Assembly: GCA_029571425.1 (NCBI GenBank)
Contig: JAKPSR010000006.1
Span: forward strand, 1 to 23,466
Reading direction: 5' to 3'
DNA length: 23,466 nt
Source of the DNA: Spirochaetota bacterium
Lineage (GTDB): Bacteria; Spirochaetota; Spirochaetia; Treponematales; Treponemataceae
In this document: positions 7,404 through 14,118 of the stretch, piece after piece
Layout of the letters: each line of letters begins with the position of its first letter
How positions within the stretch are numbered: the stretch's first letter is position 1
Translations under genes and position numbers: made by a program
Notes under the pieces: model-generated
Databases searched by the model: none
What the model was told of the DNA's origin: nothing
What the model saw: the letters and a program-made list of their open reading frames with translations, nothing else

Positions 7404-7425
7404 GCGCGTCCTCCTTAAGACGCGC
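7404..7425 (-). promoter_or_regulatory. Hairpin enclosing the pdxA-type ribosome binding site
   Basis: GCGCGTC (7404-7410) and GACGCGC (7419-7425) form a 7-bp stem with an 8-nt loop. The ribosome site AAGGAGG (7410-7416 on the minus strand) occupies most of the loop and the last stem base. The stem ends directly at the start codon. Such a structure could limit or present the ribosome site. Confidence 0.4.
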
Positions 7426-7427
7426 AC

Positions 7428-7456
7428 AGTGTACGATCGCGCGCGCCGACTGTCAA
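7428..7456 (-). promoter_or_regulatory. Promoter of the pdxA-type gene
   Basis: On the minus strand a perfect TTGACA (7451-7456), a 17-nt spacer and TACACT (7428-7433). The predicted leader is about 20 nt and is largely the hairpin that carries the ribosome site. Confidence 0.72.
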
Positions 7457-7495
7457 ACCCTCGCGCGCGGCTTGACCCCGAGGCCCGGCGAGGGT
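7457..7495. promoter_or_regulatory. Spaced inverted repeat across the divergent pdxA/lysR promoters
   Basis: ACCCTCGC (7457-7464) and GCGAGGGT (7488-7495) are an exact 8-bp inverted pair, 31 bp from start to start (about three helical turns). They span the LysR-gene -35 box and touch its -10 box. The left arm abuts the -35 of the divergent gene. Arms on the same face of the helix suit a dimer or tetramer operator or looping; the bound factor is unknown. Confidence 0.35.
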
Positions 7496-7500
7496 ATAAG
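7472..7500 (+). promoter_or_regulatory. Promoter of the LysR gene (leaderless)
   Basis: TTGACC (7472-7477), a 17-nt spacer and TATAAG (7495-7500), followed by 6 nt and the ATG at 7507. Transcription would start at or beside the start codon. A GGAAG sequence directly before the ATG is too close to act as a normal ribosome site. Confidence 0.68.
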
Positions 7501-7506
7501 GGAAGC

Positions 7507-8427
7507 ATGACTCTTCAGCAACTTCGCTACGCGATAGGAATCGCCCGGCATGGCTCGTTCAGCGAGGCGGCAACGAGGCTCTTCATCTCACAGCCGAGCC
7601 TCTCGGCCGCGATCAAGGACCTCGAGGCGGAGGTCGGCATTTCGATATTTACCCGAACCCCGCGCGGCGTCTCGGTCACGGCGGAGGGCGCCGAGTTCCT
7701 GGGCTACGCGCGACAGGTAATCGAGCAAGCCGACCTCATCGAGTCTCGGTACCGGGACGCGAAGCCCCAGCGGCGGCTTTTCTCCGTCTCGACCCAGCAC
7801 TACGCCTTCGCGGTTAACGCCTTCGTCGACCTCGTGCGCGCCATCGGGACCGACGAGTACGAATGCACTATCCGCGAGACGCGGACGCACGAGATCATCG
7901 ACGACGTGAAGAACCTCCGCAGCGAGGTCGGCATTCTCTACGAATGCGCTTTCAACAAGCGCGTGCTCGAGAAGCTGTTCGCCGAAAGCTCGCTCTCCTT
8001 CACGCCCCTCTTCGAGTCTATGCCTCACGTCTTCGTCAGCGCGCGGCACCCGCTCGCGCAGAAGCGCAAGATATCCCTCGACGAGCTCGAAGGCTATCCA
8101 TGCCTATCCTTCGACCAGGGCGAGCACAATTCCTTTCACTTCGCCGAGGAGATACAGAGCACGCGCGTCCACAAAAAAAGCATCAAGGTTAGCGACCGCG
8201 CGACCCTCTTCAACCTCCTGATCGGGCTCGACGGTTACACGATATCGACGGGCATTTTGCCGTCGGATTTGAACGGAAAGGACATCGTGCCCGTGCGGCT
8301 CGACCTTGACGAGAGGATCACCGTCGGGTATCTCGTCCACCGAAACGTCGGGCTCTCCGCCGCCGGCGAGATGTACCTCGACCACCTACGCGCCTTCGCC
8401 AAGCCAAGACAGTCCAAGAAACGATAG
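7507..8427 (+). CDS. LysR-family regulator of the MetR/MtaR (CpsY) type
   Basis: A 306-residue LysR-type transcription factor. The winged helix-turn-helix covers about residues 1-60 (MTLQQLRYAIGIARHGSFSE, then ATRLFISQPSLSAAIKDLEA). The effector-binding region runs from about 90 to 300, and has a linker helix with FLGYARQVIEQADLIESRY. The N-terminus recalls the streptococcal methionine regulators MtaR/MetR/CpsY (…QQL.Y…G S..EAA..LFISQPSLS…GI.IF.R…G). Three signs link it to methionine: that resemblance, the metE-metF genes directly downstream, and a MET-box-like site overlapping its own stop codon. The ATG at 7507 is chosen for homology and the TATAAG box 6 nt upstream; the longer in-frame opening overlaps the divergent gene. 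The effector (homocysteine or O-acetylserine in known systems) is not shown. Confidence 0.88.
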   Translation: MTLQQLRYAIGIARHGSFSEAATRLFISQPSLSAAIKDLEAEVGISIFTRTPRGVSVTAEGAEFLGYARQVIEQADLIESRYRDAKPQRRLFSVSTQHYAFAVNAFVDLVRAIGTDEYECTIRETRTHEIIDDVKNLRSEVGILYECAFNKRVLEKLFAESSLSFTPLFESMPHVFVSARHPLAQKRKISLDELEGYPCLSFDQGEHNSFHFAEEIQSTRVHKKSIKVSDRATLFNLLIGLDGYTISTGILPSDLNGKDIVPVRLDLDERITVGYLVHRNVGLSAAGEMYLDHLRAFAKPRQSKKR

Positions 8428-8438
8428 TTTTTTACTAT
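8424..8438. promoter_or_regulatory. MET-box-like LysR binding site upstream of metE
   Basis: ATAGT (8424-8428), 5 nt of T, and ACTAT (8434-8438) form an inverted repeat with the arms and spacing of the streptococcal MET-box (TATAGTTT-N-AAACTATA, recognised by MtaR/MetR). It also contains the T-N11-A pattern of LysR sites (T8425 to A8437). A half site, ACTATA, recurs at 8465-8470. The box overlaps the LysR gene's TAG stop. It lies 93 nt upstream of the metE ATG in an AT-rich patch that stands out from the surrounding sequence. Confidence 0.6.
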
Positions 8439-8530
8439 ACCTAGAGATAAAAAACATGTCTTAGACTATATCACAGAAACATGAGAGCATGATCTCGTCC
8501 GCGCGAATGATCGCGGTCGGGAGGTTTGCC

Positions 8531-10777
8531 ATGAAAACGTGCGTAGCGGGGTATCCCCGCATCGGGCACCGCCGCGAGCTCAAGAAGGCGGAGGAATCCT
8601 TCTTTCGGGGTGAAATCGGCGAGCGCGAGCTACTCGAGACCGCCAGGTCGATACGGTGCGAAAACTGGAAAAGGCTCCGTGAGTCCGATATCGACTCGAT
8701 CCCGTCGAATGACTTCTCGCTGTACGACAACGTCCTCGACGCGGCGTGCCTCATCGGGGCGATACCGGAACGCTACGCGAACGCAGGACTTTCGCCACTG
8801 CGCGCGTACTTCGCGATGGCACGGGGCGACGCCGAAGCCGACCTCAAGGCCCTCCCGATGCGTAAATGGTTTACCACGAACTATCACTACATCGTGCCCG
8901 AGCTCACTGAAAGCTCGCGGCTCCGCCTCTCGGGAGACAAGCCTTTCGATGAGTACCGGGAAGCGCTCGAGCTCGGGATACGCACGCGGCCCTTCATCGT
9001 CGGACCGTTCACCTTCCTCAAACTCGCCTCGTACGCGGGAAATCTGACCGCCCGCGATTTCGTCGGGCAGATATCGGCGGCGTACCGATCGATACTCGAC
9101 CGCTGCGCGAGCGAGGGCATCGACGCGATCGATCTCGGCGAAAGCGCCCTCGTTACCGACCTTTCGCACGAGGACGTAACGCTCTTCTCCAAAATCTATC
9201 GGGAGATCCTCTCCGCGAAAGGCCGCGTGTCGGTACGCCTCCATACCTCGTTCGGGGATATTCGCGACTGTTGGACGGAAGTCATGGCTCTCCCCTTCGA
9301 CTCGGTCGCCCTCGATTTCGTCGAGGGACCGGGAAATCTCGATTTGCTCGCGCGGCACGGATTTCCATCGAATCGCGAGCTCGTCGCCGGGGTCATCAGC
9401 GGGCGAAACGTATGGAAGACGGACGTCGCGCGCGCGGCGTGCCTCGTCTCGCGAATTTCCGCGCTCTCGGGCTGCGACCCGTCAAGCGGCCGTCTCTCGC
9501 TCGGCGCGTCCTGCTCGCTCCTTCACGTGCCGCTCTCGCTTACCCACGAGGCCTCGCTCAACCCCGGCGTGCGCTCGCGCCTTTCGTTCGCGGAGGAGAA
9601 ACTCAGCGAACTTACCTCCATTGCCGCCGCTGACGATCGCGCGCGCGTCAACGCGGACACAACCGCCGATCGTTATGCCATCCCATATCCAGCCGAATGG
9701 ACGCGCGTCCCGTCGCGCGCCGAGCGCAAACGGAGCCAACGCCCAATCTTTGCGTTTCCCGCCCTCCCAACGACGACGATCGGATCGTTCCCGCAGACGC
9801 ACGAGACTCGCGAGACTCGAGCGGCCCTGCGCCGAGGAGAAATCTCGGCGACGGAGTACGACGCGGCAATCCGACGGATGATCGCCGACTGCGTCTCCCT
9901 CCAGGAGGAGATCGGCCTCGACGTCCTCGTGCACGGCGAGTACGAGCGCAACGACATGGTCGAGTTCTTCGGGCAAAATCTCGAGGGATTCGCCTTCACG
10001 GCGAACGGATGGGTGCAGTCCTACGGCACCCGCTGCGTCAAGCCGCCCATCATCGTCTCCGACGTCAGGCGCGCGAGGCCGTTGACCGTCGACCTCGCCG
10101 TCTACGCGCAGTCGCTGTCCCCAAAACCCGTCAAGGGGATGCTGACCGGGCCGGTGACCATCCTCAACTGGTCGTTCCCCCGCGAGGACATCCCGCTCGC
10201 CGAATCGTGCTTTCAGATAGCGCGGGCGATCCGCGAGGAGGCGCTTGACCTCGAGCGAAACGGGATCAAGATCATCCAGATCGACGAGGCGGCTCTTAAG
10301 GAAAAACTGCCGCTCAGGGAATCGGATCGCGGACCGCGCTACCTCGACTGGGCGATCCCGGCGTTTCGCCTGTGCGCGTCCGGGCTTCGGCCGGAGACGC
10401 AGGTGCACACGCACATGTGCTACAGCGAGTTCGCCGACATCGTTTCCGCGATCGACGCGCTCGACGCCGACGTCATCACCTTCGAGGCGGCCCGCTCAAA
10501 CCTTTCCCTCCTCGACGCGCTCGCCGACGCCGGCTTCGAGACGGACGTAGGCCCTGGCGTGTACGATATCCACTCACCGCGCGTGCCCTCCGTCGACGAA
10601 ATCGCCTCGGCGATACGCGTCATGCTCGAAAAGCTTGGAAGGAACGCCACTGCCTATGATGGACTCTGGGTAAACCCCGACTGCGGGCTCAAAACGCGTG
10701 GCGTCGAGGAAACGGTCGCCAGCCTGCGAAACCTCGTCGCGGCAGCGAAGTCCGTTCGCGAAGGAAGCGGGACATGA
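8531..10777 (+). CDS. metE: Cobalamin-independent methionine synthase
   Basis: Transfers a methyl group from 5-methyltetrahydrofolate (polyglutamate) to homocysteine, giving methionine without vitamin B12. It is 748 residues, close to the E. coli enzyme. The N-terminal half begins with AGYPRIGHRRELKKAEES. The C-terminal catalytic barrel begins near LPTTTIGSFPQTHETR. The zinc ligands are visible: His628 and Cys630 in VHTHMCYSEF, Glu652 in ITFEAARS and Cys718 in NPDCGLKTRG. The ATG at 8531 has GGGAGG 6 nt upstream and begins the conserved homology; an in-frame ATG at 8489 would add 14 unmatched residues without a ribosome site. It overlaps metF by 4 bases (ATGA). Expression is probably activated by the adjacent LysR protein through the MET-box-like site. 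Confidence 0.96.
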   Translation: MKTCVAGYPRIGHRRELKKAEESFFRGEIGERELLETARSIRCENWKRLRESDIDSIPSNDFSLYDNVLDAACLIGAIPERYANAGLSPLRAYFAMARGDAEADLKALPMRKWFTTNYHYIVPELTESSRLRLSGDKPFDEYREALELGIRTRPFIVGPFTFLKLASYAGNLTARDFVGQISAAYRSILDRCASEGIDAIDLGESALVTDLSHEDVTLFSKIYREILSAKGRVSVRLHTSFGDIRDCWTEVMALPFDSVALDFVEGPGNLDLLARHGFPSNRELVAGVISGRNVWKTDVARAACLVSRISALSGCDPSSGRLSLGASCSLLHVPLSLTHEASLNPGVRSRLSFAEEKLSELTSIAAADDRARVNADTTADRYAIPYPAEWTRVPSRAERKRSQRPIFAFPALPTTTIGSFPQTHETRETRAALRRGEISATEYDAAIRRMIADCVSLQEEIGLDVLVHGEYERNDMVEFFGQNLEGFAFTANGWVQSYGTRCVKPPIIVSDVRRARPLTVDLAVYAQSLSPKPVKGMLTGPVTILNWSFPREDIPLAESCFQIARAIREEALDLERNGIKIIQIDEAALKEKLPLRESDRGPRYLDWAIPAFRLCASGLRPETQVHTHMCYSEFADIVSAIDALDADVITFEAARSNLSLLDALADAGFETDVGPGVYDIHSPRVPSVDEIASAIRVMLEKLGRNATAYDGLWVNPDCGLKTRGVEETVASLRNLVAAAKSVREGSGT

Positions 10778-11691
10778 AGATCGCGGTCGAGTTGGACCCT
10801 CCCGCCGGAAACGGCGCGGGCGACGCCCTCGCTTTCCTTTCGGACGGAGCTCGCGCGCTCGCGCGGGCCGGGGCCGATTTCATCACGATGGCCGACAATC
10901 CCCGCGCAGCGCCGCGCGGCGACAGCGTCTCGCTCGCCGCCCTCGTGGCCGCGGTCTCGCGCGTCCCCGTCGTCCCTCACTTGACGGCCAGGGACCGAAA
11001 CGAACTCGCCATCAGGTCGGCGCTTCTCGCCCTCGACATCGCGGGCGTGCATGAGATTATCGCGGTGACCGGCGATCCCCTGCGCGGGGATGGTCATTGC
11101 GAAAGCCGGAGGAAAATCGCGCGCGCCACCGATCTATGCGCGGCCGATCTTGCCGCGCTGATATCTGAATGGAACGATGAAGAGAATCTCTTTTCGCAGC
11201 CCTTCGCGGTGACGGCGGCACTGAACGTCAACGCGCGCAACTTCGACGCCGAGCTCGAACGGGCGCGGCGAAAGGCGGAGCGCGGGGTTCGACGCTTTTT
11301 CACCCAGCCAGTCCTCTCCGAAGCAGCCGCCCGAAACGCGGAGCGCGCGAGGAGAAGCCTCGGCCTCGAGGTCTACGGCGGCATCCTCCCCATCGTCAGC
11401 GAGCGCAACGCCCAATTCCTGGCGACCGAGGTCCCCGGCATCCAGGTCGGCGACGAGATCGTCCGCCGTTACCGCGGCCTCGGCAAGGAAGATGCCGCGC
11501 GGGCGGCGGTTTCGCTATCCCTCGAGTTCGCCAACGAACTTCGACGCTTCGCGGACGGGATATACCTTATCACCCCGTTCAAAAGGGTCGATATCGTGGC
11601 TGAGATCGTCGCCGGCATAGTCGCCGGCAAACAGGCAAAGGCGCTAGAATCGGAACACGATCCCGGCGCGCACGTCGAAATAGCTAGCTGA
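10774..11691 (+). CDS. metF: Methylenetetrahydrofolate reductase
   Basis: Reduces 5,10-methylenetetrahydrofolate to 5-methyltetrahydrofolate, the methyl donor used by metE. The 305-residue flavoprotein has the family's single TIM-barrel. The N-terminal VELDPPAGN corresponds to the 'E..PP' motif. Next come GADFITMADNP, the folate/FAD-site VVPHLTARDRNELAIRS (about residues 68-84), IIAVTGDPLRGDGH and the late GVRRFFTQPVLSEAA. It looks like the stand-alone cousin of the reductase half of YitJ-type BhmT-MTHFR fusions more than E. coli MetF; that is a judgement by eye. It overlaps metE by 4 bases, so the two are coupled. The last 16 codons and the stop (11641-11691) run into the 3' end of the convergent outer-membrane gene, so the C-terminal tail is read from antisense of a conserved beta-strand and probably lacks function. 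Confidence 0.9.
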   Translation: MKIAVELDPPAGNGAGDALAFLSDGARALARAGADFITMADNPRAAPRGDSVSLAALVAAVSRVPVVPHLTARDRNELAIRSALLALDIAGVHEIIAVTGDPLRGDGHCESRRKIARATDLCAADLAALISEWNDEENLFSQPFAVTAALNVNARNFDAELERARRKAERGVRRFFTQPVLSEAAARNAERARRSLGLEVYGGILPIVSERNAQFLATEVPGIQVGDEIVRRYRGLGKEDAARAAVSLSLEFANELRRFADGIYLITPFKRVDIVAEIVAGIVAGKQAKALESEHDPGAHVEIAS

Positions 11692-12270
11692 CTGATACCA
11701 CTCGGTCATGTCCTCTGAGCCGGTCTCGTCGGTCAATTGCGCGAAAACCGGGAGAAAATGATAGCCAATATCGAGCCCTGCCATGAAGCCAAACCATTTC
11801 GTCACGAACACGCTTCCTTGTACCGTGCCGAACACGCCTATGGCGCTTTGCACAAAGTCGGTGTCGGAGTCGGCGGGCGTGAATTGCGATACCACGAGGG
11901 TTCCCCCTGCGCCAACGACCAGCGGGAAACGCGTATCGGCGAAAAAGCGATAGCCAGCGCCGATCTTCCCGTTACACACCCATCCCGAATCCAAATCGAA
12001 GGTATTCTCGTCGCCGTCTATATCAACCGTCAACTCCGTCGGGAGCGATAGCTTAACGCCCCCGATAAGAACGATGTCCAATTGCCCGAACGACGCGGCG
12101 ACGTCCAGCGCGAGGGCTGGTCCGAGCAGTACAAAATCCGTGTCGAATACCATCTCGTAGGTATTCGCGTCCCTACTGTACCCACCACTGACCGCAATCG
12201 TCGTCTCGCCCGCGAAAACAAGCCCGACGCACGAAAGCAGCACAATCGCGACAACCACAGCCTTTTTCAT
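11644..12270 (-). CDS. Small outer-membrane beta-barrel protein (paralogue of 13392-14021)
   Basis: A 208-residue secreted protein with an N-terminal signal peptide (MKKAVVVAIVLLSCVGLVFA, cut near residue 20). A series of amphipathic strands follows, ending in the aromatic C-terminal motif YFDVRAGIVFRF expected for BAM-inserted barrels. It shares long stretches with the gene at 13392-14021: GxGYRFFxDTRF, GTVQGS, GYxFLPxxAQ, EDM and YFDVRAGI. These two are therefore duplicates. The ATG at 12270 is fixed by the signal peptide and an AAGGAGGT ribosome site. It is last in the envelope gene cluster. Its 3' end overlaps metF by 48 bases tail to tail. No specific function (pore, adhesin or structural) can be read from the sequence. 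Confidence 0.82.
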   Translation of the reverse strand: MKKAVVVAIVLLSCVGLVFAGETTIAVSGGYSRDANTYEMVFDTDFVLLGPALALDVAASFGQLDIVLIGGVKLSLPTELTVDIDGDENTFDLDSGWVCNGKIGAGYRFFADTRFPLVVGAGGTLVVSQFTPADSDTDFVQSAIGVFGTVQGSVFVTKWFGFMAGLDIGYHFLPVFAQLTDETGSEDMTEWYQSASYFDVRAGIVFRF

Positions 12271-12329
12271 ACAACCTCCTTGCAAGCGGGAAAACGTAGT
12301 TGCGTGGTCACCGAAAGACGTATATAGGA

Positions 12330-12896
12330 TTAAAGCTGAATACCGACCCCAACAGTCCCGCTTATGCTCTCGGATTCTTTGATTATAAACTGATATCGAA
12401 CGGAACCGTGAAGAAACATTCTCCTACCAAGGTCAAATTCGATACCAACCATCGGCTCAAGGATCGCATACATATCTTCAACTTCTACCTTCAGCCACCC
12501 ATAATACGAATCGTAATACTCATAATACTCTTCCACCATGGCAACGCCAACTCCGACCCCGGCGAAGGGGCGTAATCGACCCAGCAAGAAAAACCAATAT
12601 GCATACCCCATAATCGGCACACTAGAGTATAACTGATTTCTGTATTCGGCGCTGTACCGATCATTCCAATCATCCGTCGGAAAGAACGCGGAATAACCAA
12701 CCGAGGCTCCCACGCATAACCTCTCGAACGGCCGATAGCTAGCTTCTAATCGTGCCCCGATGCCGGCATCGTAATCGGCCCCAAGGTATATCGCCGGTTG
12801 CAATTGCAGCTGAAACCGCAAACGTCCCTCGTCGGCGAAAGCGATCGAGGACAACGCAAGGCATATATGAACCAAAAAAAGACGGAACCTTTTCAT
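12330..12896 (-). CDS. Outer-membrane beta-barrel protein, tyrosine-rich
   Basis: A 188-residue predicted outer-membrane protein with a signal peptide (MKRFRLFLVHICLALSSIAFA, cleavage near residue 21) and alternating strands. Examples are FQLQLQPAIYLGADYDAGIG, ARLEASYRPFERLCVGASVG, LRPFAGVGVGVAMVEEYYEY and HGSVRYQFIIKE. It ends GTVGVGIQL, a hydrophobic strand but without a terminal aromatic. It is laid out like the small OmpA/OmpW-size barrels but is not an obvious duplicate of its two barrel neighbours. A notable Tyr/Glu/Asp patch (EEYYEYYDSYYG) lies in a likely loop. The ATG at 12896 has AGGAGG 9 nt upstream. It begins 17 bases after the stop of the lipoprotein gene, so the two are cotranscribed. 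Its codon use looks slightly more AT-rich than that of the metabolic genes. Confidence 0.7.
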   Translation of the reverse strand: MKRFRLFLVHICLALSSIAFADEGRLRFQLQLQPAIYLGADYDAGIGARLEASYRPFERLCVGASVGYSAFFPTDDWNDRYSAEYRNQLYSSVPIMGYAYWFFLLGRLRPFAGVGVGVAMVEEYYEYYDSYYGWLKVEVEDMYAILEPMVGIEFDLGRRMFLHGSVRYQFIIKESESISGTVGVGIQL

Positions 12897-12913
12897 ATGA
12901 GTCGCCTCCTTCA

Positions 12914-13360
12914 CTACCTAGATTTTGAGATCATCGAGCATCTTCGAACTTCCGCGAAACCAAGCGTCTGATCTACGATTTCAAACTTCGCCGGAACCAA
13001 AAGCGAGAGTCTCGACTCGTCGAAGAACACCTTGACGTAATAGACGCGCCCTGCCTCGGTATCCAAAGAAAACTCAACCGGCCGCATGTCCGTTCCAACG
13101 CCGGCGACGGTTATCCTACCGGGCGGAACAACGAGCGGATAGTAACCACCGTTGGTCATTGCGTAAGAATTATCGTCGCCCGGAAACGCCATGAAGATGG
13201 TTCTTCCGGAAAGAGAAAAGGCCTTTGGCCGGTACAAATACACTATCGTCTTTCCGAGGGGAGCCTCCGCCTCCGTAAAGGCAGGCCCCGTCGATGCGCA
13301 AGACGAGATGGCTAGCGAGACCACAAGCAACCCGATAAAAAGCCTGGGGAAACGTTTCAT
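12914..13360 (-). CDS. DUF2846-like lipoprotein
   Basis: A 148-residue lipoprotein. The signal peptide MKRFPRLFIGLLVVSLAISS is followed by the lipid-attachment Cys in ISSCAS (about residue 21). The mature part matches the DUF2846 pattern: a first strand TIVYLYRPKAFSLSGRTIFM, a repeated-strand sandwich, YYPLVVPPGRITVAGVG, and a later VYYVKVFFDE. The family has no proven function. It is usually an envelope lipoprotein, and a short beta-sandwich hints at a binding or scaffolding role. The ATG at 13360 was chosen for the signal peptide and a GGAGG site 5-6 nt upstream. It lies between two outer-membrane barrels with gaps of 17 and 31 bases, so it is part of the same transcript. Confidence 0.78.
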   Translation of the reverse strand: MKRFPRLFIGLLVVSLAISSCASTGPAFTEAEAPLGKTIVYLYRPKAFSLSGRTIFMAFPGDDNSYAMTNGGYYPLVVPPGRITVAGVGTDMRPVEFSLDTEAGRVYYVKVFFDESRLSLLVPAKFEIVDQTLGFAEVRRCSMISKSR

Positions 13361-13391
13361 GACATCCTCCAATAAATCGAATGCGATACAA

Positions 13392-14021
13392 CTACAGCCG
13401 GAATGTAATTCCCGCCCGCACGTCGAAGTACACTGATGACTCGAAAACCTCGCTCATGTCTTCGGTTTCGCCCTCATCCTCCACCCATTGCGCGAGGAAC
13501 GGAAGGAAGTAATAGCCGCAGTCAATTCCGAGCATCACGCCGATTCGTTTGGAGAAATAGTAACTGCCTTGCACCGTGCCGTACGCCCCGAGAGAGACAA
13601 CCTTAAACGTTACATATTCGTCGACGGTATACGAGAAGGAGGTAACGGTCGCCCCTGCGCCGATCAGCAATAGGAAGCGCGTATCCTTAAAAAAGCGATA
13701 CCCTATACCGAGCTGCACGTTGAGAGCATACGAAGGGTCGAGGCGCTCGGAGAAGACCGCCCCATCATCACGCTCGGCCTCGATCTCCGACGGAAACGAG
13801 GCCTTGACCCCGCCGATCAGGCCGAGGTTCCCATCCCCGAAGAAAACGCCGAGATCCAAGGCAAAAACAGGGGCATCAACGCTAAGGCCAACGATATCGC
13901 ATTCATCGTCGTACCGCGTCACGTCCACTCCATAACCGGCCCCGATGGCGATAGCCACTTCAGCCGAACCGGCGCCGCCAAGCGCCATCAACGCCGCAAT
14001 CGCAAACAACAGCCTCTTCAT
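13392..14021 (-). CDS. Small outer-membrane beta-barrel protein (paralogue of 11644-12270)
   Basis: A 209-residue barrel protein with signal peptide MKRLLFAIAALMALGGAGSA (cut near residue 20) and C-terminal strand YFDVRAGITFRL. It is clearly duplicated with the gene at 11644-12270. Shared stretches include GxGYRFFxDTRFxLxxGAG, GxxGTVQGS, GYxFLPxxAQ, EDM(T/S)E and SxYFDVRAGI. The N-terminal half has diverged more, in acidic loop regions (DDECD, ERDDG, EDEGETED). The ATG at 14021 has the strongest ribosome site in the cluster (AAGGAGGT, 5 nt spacing). The gene lies 97 bases downstream of the CAP-protein gene; that gap holds a perfect 16-bp palindrome. Function unknown; surface or pore roles are the obvious options. 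Confidence 0.82.
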   Translation of the reverse strand: MKRLLFAIAALMALGGAGSAEVAIAIGAGYGVDVTRYDDECDIVGLSVDAPVFALDLGVFFGDGNLGLIGGVKASFPSEIEAERDDGAVFSERLDPSYALNVQLGIGYRFFKDTRFLLLIGAGATVTSFSYTVDEYVTFKVVSLGAYGTVQGSYYFSKRIGVMLGIDCGYYFLPFLAQWVEDEGETEDMSEVFESSVYFDVRAGITFRL

Positions 14022-14095
14022 GATGCACCTCCTTGGGTTATCGCAGATCGAAAAAAACGACTTGATACTCAATCGCGCGGGTGCTTCCCCTCGCG

Positions 14096-14111
14096 TCGAC
14101 GATATCGTCGA
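14096..14111. repeat. Perfect 16-bp palindrome between the CAP and barrel genes
   Basis: TCGACGATATCGTCGA is a perfect palindrome starting 8 bases after the CAP gene's stop codon (minus strand). It is not followed by a T-run, so it is not a classical terminator. It may be an operator for the barrel gene, an RNA processing or decay stem, or chance. Confidence 0.45.
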
Positions 14112-14118
14112 TCGACAC

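Noticed and set aside
7430..7470. GC alternating run (CGCGCGCG) as a possible Z-DNA or repeat element
   Set aside because: It is short, occurs between two well-formed promoters in a GC-rich genome, and has no repeat structure beyond base bias.
8489..8530. Upstream in-frame metE start at 8489
   Set aside because: The conserved GYPRIG N-terminus and the GGGAGG ribosome site both point to the ATG at 8531.
9482..10414. Long minus-strand open frame of 310 codons inside metE
   Set aside because: It is antisense to the metE catalytic domain, is rich in Arg/Gly/Ala/Asp as GC-rich shadow frames are, and has no ribosome site or recognisable motif.
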